Shown here piece after piece: positions 49,195-61,573 of a stretch of DNA of 64,000 nt (position 1 is its first letter; the number at the start of each line of letters is the position of its first letter). The notes beneath the pieces were generated by a model. The model had not been told where the DNA came from. It did no database searches and worked only from the letters and a program-made list of their open reading frames with translations. A program made the position numbers and the translations under genes. The DNA is from Microplitis mediator (lineage: Eukaryota > Arthropoda > Insecta > Hymenoptera > Braconidae): the NCBI RefSeq assembly GCF_029852145.1, contig NC_079974.1, positions 18,144,082 through 18,208,081 of the forward strand, in the 5' to 3' direction.

Positions 49195-50030
49195 CGGAAA
49201 AAAATGATGCTCAAAATTTTAATAGTTTGTAGTTTATTTTTGACTTAAAATTAGTATATTTGTTTACTAATATCAAACCAGGATCATTATATATTACAAA
49301 ATGGCTATTATTTATACTAAAATTTGATACACATAGAAGAGCAAAATTTGTAATTTCGTATATTAAAATTAATATGAAAAAGAATCGATAAATTGGTATC
49401 TACAGTTATTTATTACTATTCAAATAAACATAGAAAAATTAAAAAAATTTACCACTTATTCGATTTATGTATGTAATAAATTAATTTATAATAACGAATA
49501 AATAACATTTTATATTAATTAATAGTCAATGGGATAGAATTTATAAAATAAGAGTTAAAAGTTTTCGGTATTTTTATCAGCAAAAAATCAGTATCTAGTA
49601 TACTAATTTTTCATTTTATTATTTACCACTTATTCAATTCATGTATATTGTAAATTAATTTATAATGATGAATAAATGATATTCTAAGCTAATAATTGAT
49701 CAGTGATATCGAATTTATAAAATAAAAGTTAGTAGCTTTTGCAATTTTTCGGCAGGAAAAATCAGTATCTTAGATAGCAATTCTTAATTTGACCAATCAT
49801 TACTTTTTAATAGATGAATGCCATAAATTAATGAATTTTCACTAATAAGTCACGTATTTATATACCTAAAAGTAATAATATTTACTTACTTTTTGAAATA
49901 ATTGATAGTAGTTTTTAGGAATCTACAAAAATTAGTAAACTATTTTGCATTAAGTACACAATAGTACAAATTATTGATAACAGATTCCACTTTTTACTAT
50001 TATTCATTAATTTTTAATATTCTGATTTTT
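49195..50030 (+). repeat. Repeat family H, copy 2
   Basis: Direct copy of 28254-29090, nearly identical by eye over its full length, including CAGGATCATTATATATTAC and the internal tandem duplication. Bounded by ACGGAAAAA and TTTTTCC. Confidence 0.7.
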
Positions 50031-51744
50031 CCATGTGGTGAAATAATTTCGAGTTAAATTGTCAAGATCGTGGCGCCGATGTTAAACATTCAAATGTATA
50101 CCTTATTAATATTCTTCTGTCTGGGTATTGTGTCTTAATTCGCATAAAATAAACTATAAGAGCCAGAGTTGTAAACAACGTTAGCATAATCGCGTCAAAA
50201 AGTTATTTACGCGAGAGGTAAACGCGTGCAAACTTTATTCTTAATATTTTGTATCTCTATTTAGTGTGCATACACTCGAGTTTAACTCGTAGACAAGAGA
50301 TTTAACACCACCCAATAGTATTATAAATAACTTAAGTATTACACTAGCTTACGCTGTTTAGATTTAACGGCTGGTTTCACCCCACGGATTCACACTCGAT
50401 CCTCATATATTAACTCTTGATCATCCACATTCACTTGTGCATTTACATTCACACTTACAACTTAAACTATCACAAGATATTATTCAAGATATCAAAATAG
50501 GGTGGTTGTGTTGCTCTCTCATGATGCCACTTGATATATATCTAAATATATTCATCGCCGTAATTTAATCAAACGGGATATTAACTCAAGTGTTGAAAAA
50601 AATCTCACTTTATTTTTATATTTATAACAATAATAATAATAATAATTATCATTATTGTTGTGATGGTGATGACGATAATAGTTGTTGAATAATTCCCAGC
50701 GTTATATATCAATAAACGAGGGTGTATTTGGTCGGATATTTTGATTACAATGGAATATATTGAAGTGAGTGAGCATTAGCGTAAATTTGCAACGGTTGTC
50801 ATTTGTCTGGATGTGAAAATAAGAGAGAAATTATATTATTTTTATCTCTTTCTCTTGGATGTATATATACAAGATCCTTTATAAATTTACATAGATATAG
50901 ATATAGAGTATGTATCGTCTGTACTGAGTACTGTTGTTATATGAATTCTATAGCCATTTTGACAGTACGAAATGGCATCACAATATAGGGTGTGAAAATA
51001 CCCCTGGGTACGTGTCCATCAACCGCCCGTCACACCAATTACTTATGATAATATTGCAAAAGCGATGACTTTGATTTAATGGATAAATTTTCATCGACTT
51101 GCTTACGATACTTGGCTGTATAGGCAACTAAACGATTTACAATAAAAAGTTAATTAGTAATAAAAAGTTAAGACAATTAATTATAAAATTTTAAAAATAT
51201 AAATAGAATAGTTGTGTGAAAATGATATAAGTGGTGTGTGGTTATTGAACAGTCGGTTGACTCTGAAATAAAAATGGGAAACAGTTACATGTACGTTTGT
51301 CAAACCATTAGGGGTTTTATCCCCCTATCTGTATCATTGCTCTTTTCTTTATATACACCATTCATTCCCTGTTGGTCTCGTCTCATTTTCAATCCACCCC
51401 TGGTCCACGGACCATATCTTCGTCTCTCTTTCTCTCTGCGCTGACTTTTTTTACATTTAGCTCTTTATCTTTATTTCAAGCTCTTTATACTTTTATTTTA
51501 TTCCTCTTTATGATTTTCTGACGAAAGAAAAAAATAATCTAACGCGTCTCGCTTACCACCCCCTTTTATAGACGTCAAAATATGACAGTTCTCTTGGGTC
51601 ACCACTTTACGGTACAAGAAGCACATTGGGGTTGAGATTTGAGGGCGTTAACTTTGATTATCATTATGACATAAGTTTAATTTACGCTTAAATTTAAACC
51701 ATGACAATTAAAAGTTAATCCTGTATATTGATATAGATTATTTT

Positions 51745-51870
51745 TAAATCGGGAGTGATTTCGGAGTCATCTGGATTTTATTTAAATTCACATTCACTCC
51801 GATTGGAGTTTCAATATTAAAATAAACTTCTCGGAGTGAATTTCACTCCAAGGGGATAAAATAAATAGAC
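51745..51870. mobile_element. Repeat family E fragment
   Basis: AAATCGGGAGTGATTTCGGAG on the left and GGAGTGAATTTCACTCC on the right; shorter than other copies. Confidence 0.45.
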
Positions 51871-52276
51871 AGTCATAAATTATTAATATAAATATCGATT
51901 TTGGAAACGATCGATGTGGAAAATCAAGCAAAGTCCCAAGACTTCAAGTTTATTTTTATATAATTTATTTTGATTAAAAATCGATACGTGACTGATGTTA
52001 ATGAAAATAAATTTTGTAAAAAATTAAATTAAAAATTTAAATATACATCTGCTTTTTTTTTATTATTCTTATGAATAAATTATAAAAAAGTTAAACTTTA
52101 CAAGCTTAGATTTAAATTTCAAGTCTTTGTGGACTCGAAATAAGGGGTATAGTAGTGACATCTCTGATAGAAGCATCGCAATTTACTTTAACGTATTTCA
52201 AAATATTAAAATTCCTAGTTTATTTATTGTTGATCATAATTAATAATAAATAATTAAATGAATTATTGATAAATAA

Positions 52277-54479
52277 TTAATTCTGTGGATCTGCTTTGAC
52301 TATTTTCATATTAGGCTTACGTAAGTGATGATAATTAGGTAGAATCCTTACTAGAAATTCTAACTGGCCAACTTGTGGCTGCAATAAATTATTGATTTAT
52401 TAATTAACAGCTAAATAATTAAAATAAATAAATATTTAAATATAACTTACGTATGGTTTATCATTCATTTCACGTCTATGACATTCTGTGCCATAAATAA
52501 TTGTGTTTTCTGGTACTATTTCAGGTTCAATTAATGAACATGACGTACCTACGACACATCCACTTGTTATTTCGACGTCTCTGCTGACTTTGGCTGAAAA
52601 AAAAATCACTTTAGTATTTTTTAAACGAAACTAAATATTCATAAATTACCTTTTGATTCAAAGACATTATTGTCACCAACTTTCAGAGCTTCGCACATTG
52701 AGTCCGTTTCGAAAACATTAAAACTACCAATCATCTGCACCGGACTTTCTGTTTCAGAGTCCGGAGGTGACCTGGAAATATTTAAATTATTTATTTAATG
52801 AACTTTAGTGAATGCAATTACATAAATTGAATCGTTTATTTGAGAAACCCCATAAGTCAAGAAAACAAAATTTTTCAGAAAACACAAAAAACATTTTTCT
52901 GGAAAAACTTGTCATTAAAATCATAAATAAATAATTGAAGACAATAATGTTAGCGCCTCTGAAAAAGATTCAAATAAGAAAAATTCAATTTTTTAATTGA
53001 AACTACTTAAAAAAATGATTTAAAGTTGATTGACTTATGAAGTTTCTCAACCAAATGGAAAAAAAGTTTTAAAATCGTTGTTTTTTTTATTTTTTTCCAC
53101 TCAAATCATTTATTAGACTGATAAAATGAAGTATAAAATATGTATTTGAACTCTGAAACCCAGAAATTACAAAAAATAATAATTAATTTCAACATATTAA
53201 TTAGACATATAACAGTCAAGAATAAAACAACATTTGAAATTTATTTTTAAAAAAAGCGCGAATTTTCGATAAAAAAAAAAAAATTATTTCTGTAAAACTA
53301 AAACTGCACATTTTTATATGAGAATCCCGATAAGTCAATGACTTATGGGGTTTCTCAATTAAATGAAATTGCTGTCACCCCGTTAATTGTTTTTAAACGC
53401 TGATTTGATGCATATTTTTATTGATTTCTATTGGGGGACATCCAAAGAACCCAATTTCGAAGAAAACATGACTTATGGGGTATCTAAAATAAACGATTCA
53501 AATATAAATTAAAGAAGTACCTATTCATAATTGTCGCCATTTCTTCAATAATATTTCCTTCTCCAATGATAATAGGGCCATCTTCGGCTAAAATACTTGC
53601 TCTGGGATGGACTATTGTCCTTGGGCCAATAGTTATGTCACCTTTTAAAATACTTTCATCACAGACAACTGCTCCAGCAGCTATTTTTACACTGAAACAA
53701 ATAAATAATGATCCTGAATGAGTGGGAATGTAACTGACACCTGGGAATTTTCGAAATTTTTTGATAAATAAATAAAATTTAAGAATAAAAATTTTATTAC
53801 GCGTATTTGGATAAATGAAAAATCCGTACGCGCATTTATTTAAATTTGATTGTTTTGATTCATTTATTTATTTATAAAATGTATCATCTGCTGCATTCAC
53901 TCTCATTGATCCTGAAGTTAGAAGACAATTAACAATTTTTTCAACAAATCAACTAGAAAAAAAAAAAAAAGAAAACTAAAAATTTGCATATGTAGAAAAC
54001 TAAAAAAACTACAGGTGCAATTTTGTGAATTGTTTCTTTTTATAATTGATCGTTTCTAAAAAAATCTAAAAATTACTAGACGTCAGCTAACGAGTATGAT
54101 AATAAATAAACTGTTAATTTTTATCGTTAAAATTATATAAATATTTATTTTTCATTCAAAAATTAAATTTAACATGAGTGTGAATTTAGCAGACATCAGA
54201 CAATTCAAAAATTTTAAATAATGAAATTTAAAAAAATTCGCGTACTAATTTTTCATTGATCTGAATACGCATTTTCATTTTTCTAATCCACTTACATTTT
54301 ATTTATTTAAAATTTAAAAAATTGACACTTGTCAGTTACATTTACACTCATAAATTTAACCTCATACTGATAAAAAAAATAAATTAATTAATTGTTTGTA
54401 ATTATTAGAGATAAATAATTTTTGATTATTCATTCAGTTATTCTTACTTGAGTCGTCTTGTTGATGAAGGTGTTGACAT
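52277..54479 (-). CDS. DCTN6: Dynactin subunit 6 (p27)
   Basis: Component of the dynactin pointed-end complex (with p25, p62, Arp11), which helps select membrane cargo for dynein. Five exons: 54479-54448, 53691-53521, 52771-52650, 52593-52451, 52378-52277; 189 codons plus stop, matching the family's ~190. Sequence shows the left-handed beta-helix hexapeptide pattern (VKIAAGAVVCDESILKGD, ITIGPRTIVHPRASI, IIIGEGNIIEE, ALKVGDNNVFESKAKV) and the family C-terminus FLVRILPNYHHLRK. All introns are GT-AG and phases agree. Introns 1 and 2 are inflated by MITEs (families A, B and F). The first exon encodes only about ten residues, so its start depends on the splice reading, but the ATG precedes a clean donor. 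Confidence 0.92.
52828..53501 (-). mobile_element. Repeat family F, copy 2 (inverted), DCTN6 intron 2
   Basis: Complement of the copy at 26332-27021. Ends TGAATCGTTTATTTGAGA and TAAAATAAACGATTCA; internal CCCATAAGTCA motifs preserved. Its right edge is only 19 bases from a DCTN6 exon. Confidence 0.75.
53704..54110. mobile_element. MITE family B copy interrupted by a family A MITE
   Basis: AATAATGATCCTGA (53704-53717) is the family B left end; it resumes after the family A insertion at ATCCTGAAGTTAG (53910) and ends at AGACGTCAGCTAAC (about 54080-54093). In DCTN6 intron 1. Confidence 0.6.
53718..53906. mobile_element. MITE family A copy with 9 bp target duplication, nested
   Basis: Starts ATGAGTGGGAATGTAACTGA, ends GCATTCACTCTCAT, flanked by TGATCCTGA on both sides (53709-53717, 53907-53915). 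A perfect 9 bp duplication suits Mutator-like elements. The target is the tip of a family B element. Confidence 0.8.
54174..54351. mobile_element. MITE family A copy with 9 bp target duplication
   Basis: ATGAGTGTGAATTTAGCAGA to TACATTTACACTCAT, flanked by AAATTTAAC on both sides (54165-54173, 54352-54360). Lies 96 bases from the first DCTN6 exon. Confidence 0.85.
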
Positions 54480-54765
54480 TTTTTCAAAATATATATACAC
54501 AACAATAATTTTTTGTATAAATTATTATTATTTTTCAACTGACAGCTGTTTTGATTGTTTTGGATCCGGATTTTCTATCAACGAGTGCTGCCATCATTTA
54601 ATTAAAAATATATAACCTAGAAAATAAATAAAAACAGTGATCTGTCATTATATCGACATATATCAGAAATATATAAATATTTACTTATTTATTTAAAGAA
54701 TATATATAATAATTAAAATTAAAAGTTTATAATTAAAATTAAAAGTTTATAATTTAAATTTCAAA
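54480..54765. promoter_or_regulatory. Shared promoter of DCTN6 and LENG1
   Basis: 286 bases between two divergent start codons. No TATA box at a suitable place. The middle (GACAGCTGTTTTGATTG, GGATCCGGATTTTC) is the only less AT-rich part. Distances to both ATGs are short enough to expect a single bidirectional promoter. Confidence 0.5.
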
Positions 54766-56923
54766 ATGAATATTTTACCCAAAAAAAAGTATTAATTTTT
54801 TTGATTGTTTGTTTTATTTATTTATGATCTATAAGATGATTATTTATTATATTTATTGTTGATAATTTTTTAGATGGCACGTAAGGACCAAAGAAAATAT
54901 TGCAAGAGTCAGGAGAGATGAAGCTCAAGCTGCTGAAGAAGAAAAAGCTCGTCAAGCTCGTGCACAAAAAGCTGTTAGTATTTAAATATAAAATTTTTTT
55001 ATGACTGTGAATGTAACTGACAAGTGGCAATTTTTTAAATTTCGGAATAAATAAATAAAATGTACGTCCCTGATTAAAAGAAATGATTAAAATCGATTCG
55101 AAACGATTCAAAAAAATTTTTTTTTTAATCTTTTTGAATACTTTTAAATCGACTTAATCGACATCGTTTTTGAAGAGGAAATAAACATGAATCGTTTTGT
55201 ATCGACGTATAAAAAACGATTAAAAAAGAATGAAAACGATTTAGTTTTTCAAATATTTTCAAATACTTTTGAATCGACAAATAATAGTTAAATTTCTGGC
55301 TCGCCACGACGATTTAAAACAATTCGAAACAATTCAATTTTTCAAATTGTTTTAAATAGATTTAAATCGACAAAAAATAGACTAATTACTGATTCGTAGG
55401 TTGATTCAAAACAATTCGAAACAATTTAATGCTTTGAATCGTTTTAAATACTTTTAAATCGACAAATAACAGGTGAATTTCTGATTCATATGGAGATTTA
55501 AAACAATTCGAAACGATTCAATTTTTTAAATTGTTTTAAATAGATTTGAATCGACAATTGATAATTATTATTTGTCGATTCAAAACGATTTTATTCAATT
55601 AGATTTTTCTAATCGTTTTAAATGCAATCTAACTGATAACGTAGATTTAAGAGTATTAGATTTCTCAATTTTGAATCGTTTCAAATACTTTTTAATTGCT
55701 TATTCTAATTTTCATTATTCGAATCGTTTCTTTTAATCAGGGGTAGAATAAAAATGAAAAATCCGCTTATGGATCAATGAAAAATCAGTACGCGCATTTT
55801 TTTAAATTTCAATATTTAAAATTTTTAAATTATCTCATGTCTGCTATATTCACATTCAAATTTTTTTAATACTAAATTATTTATGAGTGTGAATGTAGCA
55901 GACATCAGACAAATTTAAAATTATAAAAGAATAGAATATATAATTTAAAAAATAATATTTATAAAAAATACACTTGTCAATTTGAAAATTTTTTAAATGC
56001 GCATTTTTTAAAAATTTTGTTTTATTAATTATTTACTCTATTTATTAATAATTTCAAATTTGTCTGATGTCTGCTACATTCACACTCATAAAACTTTATG
56101 TCTGACAATTAATTATTTATTTAAATTACAGGAAACTGAAGCAAGAATAAATATACTGAGAAAACAGGCGAGATCAAAATATGATGGTAGACCTGACGAA
56201 GAAGATAAAGTTGATGATAAAGAAGATAAAGAAGATGAACCGGAAGTAAAAGAACATATTAATTTTTTTAAAGATTTAGAAGAAGGTAAAGTCGATCACC
56301 ATAAACCTAATGCTGAACGTGAAGCCGAGAAAAAAGCTGAGAAAGAAAAATATGAAAAACAAATTGGATACCTCACGTACTTGGGACAAAATACCAATGA
56401 ATCAACTGGTAGCAAGAGTTGGTATGAGGAATTACCGCGTAGATTGACTGATACAGATGTTAAAATAGAAGTTCAAGGTGATAAAAAAGTAAGGCATGAT
56501 CCTATGGTTGTTATGAAACGGTATCTGAGTACCATGGGCTCGGATCCAAAACCTTTGGCTTCTCAAGGGTCATCTAGTAGAAAGCGTAAACTGTCGGGTG
56601 ATGATGACAGTGAGAGACTGTCTAAGAAGCACAAGAAGTCGAAGAAATCAAAGAAACACAAACATGATAAAGATGTAGAGGAAATTAAAAGTACGAGAGC
56701 TAGTGTGGACATTGAAAAATTACGTGCCGAGAGATTGATGAGAGAAAGAGCAGAAAAATTGAGAACTGAAGCTCTATTGGCTAAGGTCAGAGGTGATCCT
56801 GTCCCAGTTGTTAAAGTCGAGAAAGAAGTTACTCAGAAGACAAATAAAATTAAACAAAAGTATAATTCACAATTTTGTCCAGAAATCGCTAGACAAAATT
56901 TGGTCGACACACCAAGACGTTAA
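54766..56923 (+). CDS. LENG1: Leukocyte receptor cluster member 1 homologue (LENG1), Cir_N-domain protein
   Basis: Nuclear protein family associated with splicing factors; exact role unsettled. Three exons: 54766-54788, 54874-54973, 56132-56923; 304 codons plus stop. The N-terminus MNILPKKKWHVRTKENIARV followed by RRDEAQA is the Cir_N signature shared with CIR1 and other splicing-linked proteins. Further conserved parts: INFFKDLEEG, GYLTYLGQ, SWYEELPRR and KLRAERLMRERAEKLRTEAL. A lysine-rich SKKHKKSKKSKKHKH stretch is a likely nuclear localisation signal, and coiled-coil-forming charged helices dominate. The open frame extends upstream of exon 3 into a MITE (from 56060); that extension is rejected because exon 2 fits the family and splices in phase. 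Intron 2 (1.16 kb) is mostly transposon. Confidence 0.9.
55001..55858. mobile_element. MITE family A copy with a nested family I element, LENG1 intron 2
   Basis: ATGACTGTGAATGTAACTGA to ATATTCACATTCA, flanked by AATTTTTTT on both sides (9 bp). Its body is split by the family I element at 55068-55742; removing that insert gives continuity with the undisturbed copies (AATAAATAAAATGTA | GAATAAAAATG). Confidence 0.75.
55068..55742. mobile_element. Repeat family I, long copy, nested in a family A MITE
   Basis: CCCTGATTAAAAGAAATGATT on the left and the inverse CGTTTCTTTTAATCAGGG on the right. AAACGATTCAAAA-type words recur about every 30 bases. GTA flanks both sides. Non-coding, about 675 bases. 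Confidence 0.65.
55883..56089. mobile_element. MITE family A copy, LENG1 intron 2
   Basis: ATGAGTGTGAATGTAGCAGA to TGCTACATTCACACTCAT, with nearly perfect ends of about 30 bases. No clear target duplication. Confidence 0.75.
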
Positions 56924-57628
56924 TTATTGAGTACATTTATAAATGAAATTGTTAATGAATAAATTAATTTATTGTTTTAAAATTTTTTTATCGTCGTTTT
57001 TTTTTACTAATTTGATCAGTCGTATTTATTATTAATTAATTGATTAAATTTTTAGAATTCTATACGATTACTTAAACGTTGCAATTATTGACATGTCATA
57101 TAATCTTAAGTAAATTTTTTTTTTTCTGTACACGGGTAATTTTTTGAGATTCTTTATATTTAAATATATGATCTTGAATGCACGCTTATTAATTATTCTT
57201 ATTACTTGCGCGGTAAATTTAAATATTTGAAAAATAAATTATTAGAAATAGGAGACAAATTAAAATTCGTACGTTAAAATAAAAAGGTAGCAGAATGTGT
57301 TAGAAGAAAATTTTAAATATTAAAAAATAAAAACACGTAAGTGTTTGAACAAAACTTGGTTGGGAAATAATAAGCAGAAGGGTGCCCTAATACACTTGGA
57401 GATTTAATTTAAATTGGCTCACAGGGTCATCCGATGTCCAGATTTTTTTAAATATTTTTTTTTTGTATAATTTACCGCCTTTGAAAAAATTCAAAATCTA
57501 TTAGACGATGGCTAACTCCAGTATTTTTTTAAATATTTATCACTTCTAAAAATTATTAAATAAAAAAGTTTGAATAATTTTTACTCTGTCAATAATTGGG
57601 TCAATGACCTTAACTTGCAATTTAAATT

Positions 57629-57830
57629 ATGATACTGAAGTTAGCAGACGTCTAATAATTTTTGGATTTTTTTTAGACGATAAAACATTAAAAAAAAAAC
57701 TTTTGAAAAAATTCCACCTGTAGTTTTTAAAATTTTCTACATGTGCATATTTTTATATTATTTTTTTGCAATTGATTTATTGAAAAACAAAAATTCAAAA
57801 ATTTTTAAATGTCTGCTAACTTCAGGATTA
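57629..57830. mobile_element. MITE family B copy
   Basis: ATGATACTGAAGTTAGCAGA left and the inverse GTCTGCTAACTTCAGGAT right. Interior closely matches the copy at 10679. Confidence 0.65.
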
Positions 57831-58426
57831 TTTTAAATTTACTGAGTGACTAAAAAATCGATGGTTTTAAAAATGTCAAATATTAGAACAAGACAAATAA
57901 ATATTAAACAGGTCGATAAGAAAGAAAACACGTGTTATTTGAAGTTCAAATTTCAAAATGGCCGATTGTGTATATTTCTATGTATATTTACTGATTACTC
58001 CGTTATAATTCACAATAATTTCAACATCACATGTAGACCTTTAATATTTAAACTAAATAAAATATCCTAGCTCTAAATAATATACATTTTTCATAACTAA
58101 TATGTGAAAATAAATATAAATAATTGCTAATTACGTATCATCAAAAGTTATTTTTATTTTTTTTAAACTTAATAAATCAATTATATGGATTACGAGTGTA
58201 AATATAACCACAAAGACGCCACAATGTAGACAATATGGTTTTTTTTTTAATTATTATTTAATTAGCAGCATATCCAGACAATTTTTTAATGAGTGAACAC
58301 TTAGTATTTTAAATTTCATAATTAAATAATAAGTAATTAATTGACAATGTTCGGGATGGATTTTAAAAATTTTCGGAGTAAATATTTTGTTTGCCGGGAA
58401 AGTTAACCTTTAGTAGGTATGTATTT

Positions 58427-58616
58427 ATGAGTGAAATAGCAGACGAGACATTTCATAAATTTTAAATAAATAAATAAATAATGAAATTCAAAAAAACCCG
58501 CGCACGGATTTTTCATTAATCTTAATACGAATTGTTAAATTTTTATTCCACTTACATTTTATTTATTTATTTAAAAATTAAAAAAATTCCCACTTGTCAG
58601 TTACATTCACACTCAT
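58427..58616. mobile_element. MITE family A copy with 8 bp flanking repeat
   Basis: ATGAGTGAAATAGCAGACGA to TTACATTCACACTCAT, flanked by ATGTATTT on both sides (58419-58426 and 58617-58624). Confidence 0.75.
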
Positions 58617-58658
58617 ATGTATTTTATATATTTATTTGTTTGCTTTTATTTATTTCAG

Positions 58659-58900
58659 CTGAAAATTTAAACTGAAGATAAATTTAAAAAATTGCAATGA
58701 TGTCAGAAGATATGACAGTTGACACGTCATATTTAACATATGAAATAAATGGATCGCAGTTCGTATTTCAAACATCTCCGTCGACGCTCGTTGACGTTGG
58801 GTCACTTGATGTAAATAATAAAGACGTCAGTAGTAGTATTGCCACTATAGCGGACCCCACTCCAAAGTGGAGGGGGATATCGCGCGGCGGTGGGAGATAG
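58659..58900 (+). CDS. Unidentified first coding exon, truncated or interrupted
   Basis: After an acceptor (TTATTTCAG at 58658) comes a short leader and ATGATGTCAGAAGATATG at 58697. The frame (MMSEDMTVDTSYLTYEINGS...) has ordinary protein-like composition unlike the flanking repeats, but I do not recognise it. It stays open to a TAG at 58898-58900. The last ~50 bases (from ACTATAGCGG) are abruptly G/C-rich and probably not original coding sequence. GAC|GTCAGT near 58824 is a possible donor. The downstream continuation is replaced by the (AAT)n tract within this window. Confidence 0.4.
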
Positions 58901-58938
58901 CTGTGCCCGCTCGCGCAGATTTAAATTTAAATTTAAGC

Positions 58939-59904
<966 letters not shown>

Positions 59905-60023
59905 GAATTTAGGGTATTTTAAATAACTTATGAAACATACTTTAATATGTTTATTATTTATTAGCTAATAAATAATAATTATTACAACAATTACTACAGT
60001 ATAATATTACGTGATAATATTAT

Positions 60024-60341
60024 TTAAGAAGATTCTTTTGATATAAATTCAAATTTACAATATTGCGTACCAATGTAGAATATGTATAGTTTATTGGCCA
60101 TAGCCGCAGTGTTCATTAACTCAATCTGCTCTGGATTTTCCATCAAAATTTTGGCTGTTCTTGTAGGTAGGAAAATGTTGTTTTCGTCGTTTAAAGAAGC
60201 CACCACGGTTTTACATTTAGCGTTGTCCACCAAGCGAATTGATGAAACCCTGTATTCCTTGTTTTCCTCTAAATCAGTCATTTTTATGGTTGGTAAAATG
60301 TGATTCAAACGGCTAACGGCGTTGATTCTTGATAGATCCAT
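60024..60341 (-). CDS. Small uncharacterised protein, probably part of the Polinton-like element
   Basis: 105-residue frame starting MDLSRINAVSRLNHILP and ending at 60024. I chose the ATG at 60341 because a splice acceptor (CTTTTCAG) lies 12 bases upstream; a donor (CAAAG|GTTTG) about 80 bases further upstream would complete an untranslated first exon. Visible features: alternating beta-strand-like segments (EYRVSSIRLV, KTVVASL, NNIFLPTRTAKIL, LYIFYIGT, CKFEF) that would suit a small beta-barrel. Short proteins with an FLPxR-type motif occur, from memory, beside type-B polymerase genes of arthropod Polinton-like elements. Function is unknown. Codon use is AT-rich like the neighbourhood. Confidence 0.5.
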   Translation of the reverse strand: MDLSRINAVSRLNHILPTIKMTDLEENKEYRVSSIRLVDNAKCKTVVASLNDENNIFLPTRTAKILMENPEQIELMNTAAMANKLYIFYIGTQYCKFEFISKESS

Positions 60342-60606
60342 TGTAAATATCTGAAAAGTATTAATTACGACTCCCATAAATTATAGTATTTTTAAAAATA
60401 ACACAAATAATTGATGTTTGCAGTTATACAAACCTTTGTAGTTCAACGTAATTAAACAATTATTATTATACTAGTTTATAATAAACAGTGTTAAGACTCT
60501 TTTAGTAATACCGTAGTGCTGTAACAGATGCTTCTTTATATACAGACCCAAGCCCCCACAAAACTGTCAGATTTTATCTGATCAACATTTAGAAATATGT
60601 AATTAT

Positions 60607-61300
60607 GCTATACAAGCGTTTTTATTTTGTTATAAATAATATAATTTTTCAGTAACAAAAACACTGAAATTGCTAGACAGCCTAAAATATTGAATAAAAA
60701 CAACATTAAATAACATTTAAGATATCCAATTTCCTTGTATGCTTTTAAAACGCTCACAATGAGCTATACACGTAGATAACACAATTTCACGCGTTTTGTG
60801 TAATATTAATATTTAATTTCGCTACAACAACGTTTTCATTTTGTTATAAAAATATAATTTTATATAATTAACTTATTTTGCTCACCTTATATTTTCCAGT
60901 AACAAAAACACTGAAAATGCTAGACAGCCAAAAATATTGAATAAAACAATGTTAATCAACATTTAAGCTATCCAATTTCATTATACGCTTTTAAAATGCT
61001 CACCATGAACTTTACACTTAGATAACTTAATTTCACGTGTTTTGTCTAACACTAATATTTAATTCCGCTACAATAACGTTTTCATTTTGTTATAAATAAT
61101 ATAATTTTATATTATTATTAACTTATTTTGTTTAGATAGTATTTTTTCAGTAACAAAAACATTAAAGTAGTAGTAGCATTAATAATAGAACCAGGTTAAA
61201 AAGTATGAAATAAAAACGTTGTTAATTAATATTTAAAATATCCAAATTACACTTATGCTCTTGGTGATCTTATATTTACCGAATGAAAGTTTCAGTGTAT
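60607..61300. repeat. Three tandem ~250 bp repeats
   Basis: Units begin near 60607, 60827 and 61070. Each contains CGTTTTCATTTTGTTATAAA (first unit a variant) and CAGTAACAAAAACACTGAAA (60648, 60897, 61148), spaced 248-251 bases. The latter is a small hairpin (TTCAGT/ACTGAA). The third copy is the most diverged. Non-coding. Confidence 0.75.
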
Positions 61301-61370
61301 TATTTACTAAAACTAAAAACAGTATGCATGCACCAATGTTAAAATATGTAAATAAATCATAAATTAAAAT

Positions 61371-61418
61371 ATGTTTCCACGCTGCTCATTTAATAATATA
61401 ATTTTTAAATAAACAAAC

Positions 61419-61479
<61 letters not shown>

Positions 61480-61530
61480 GATATGTTTCCACTCTGCTCA
61501 TTTAATAATATAATTTTTAAATTAACAAAC

Positions 61531-61573
<43 letters not shown>

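Larger units (their letters stand above)
43851..52276. other. Intergenic desert between Gbx and dynactin subunit 6
   Basis: 8.4 kb without a recognised gene. It contains a GGGGGGCAAAGTGGGC element, a family G unit, an (ATT)n stretch at about 44806-44850, the second family H copy, a family E fragment (51745-51870) and (TA)-rich runs. A pocket at 46,600-46,900 has several CpG-containing words (GCGTGCGCCGGCGTG, GGCGCACGCCG) but no frame. Confidence 0.4.
56924..58658. other. Intergenic region after LENG1
   Basis: AATAAA at 56958-56963 is the likely LENG1 poly(A) signal. A partial family B end lies at 57500-57535, a full family B copy at 57629-57830 and a family A copy at 58427-58616. No coding region is convincing. 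Confidence 0.45.

Noticed and set aside
56060..56131. N-terminal extension of the LENG1 frame
   Set aside because: These bases are the right end of a MITE and the intron acceptor; the real upstream exons at 54766 and 54874 match the family and splice in phase.
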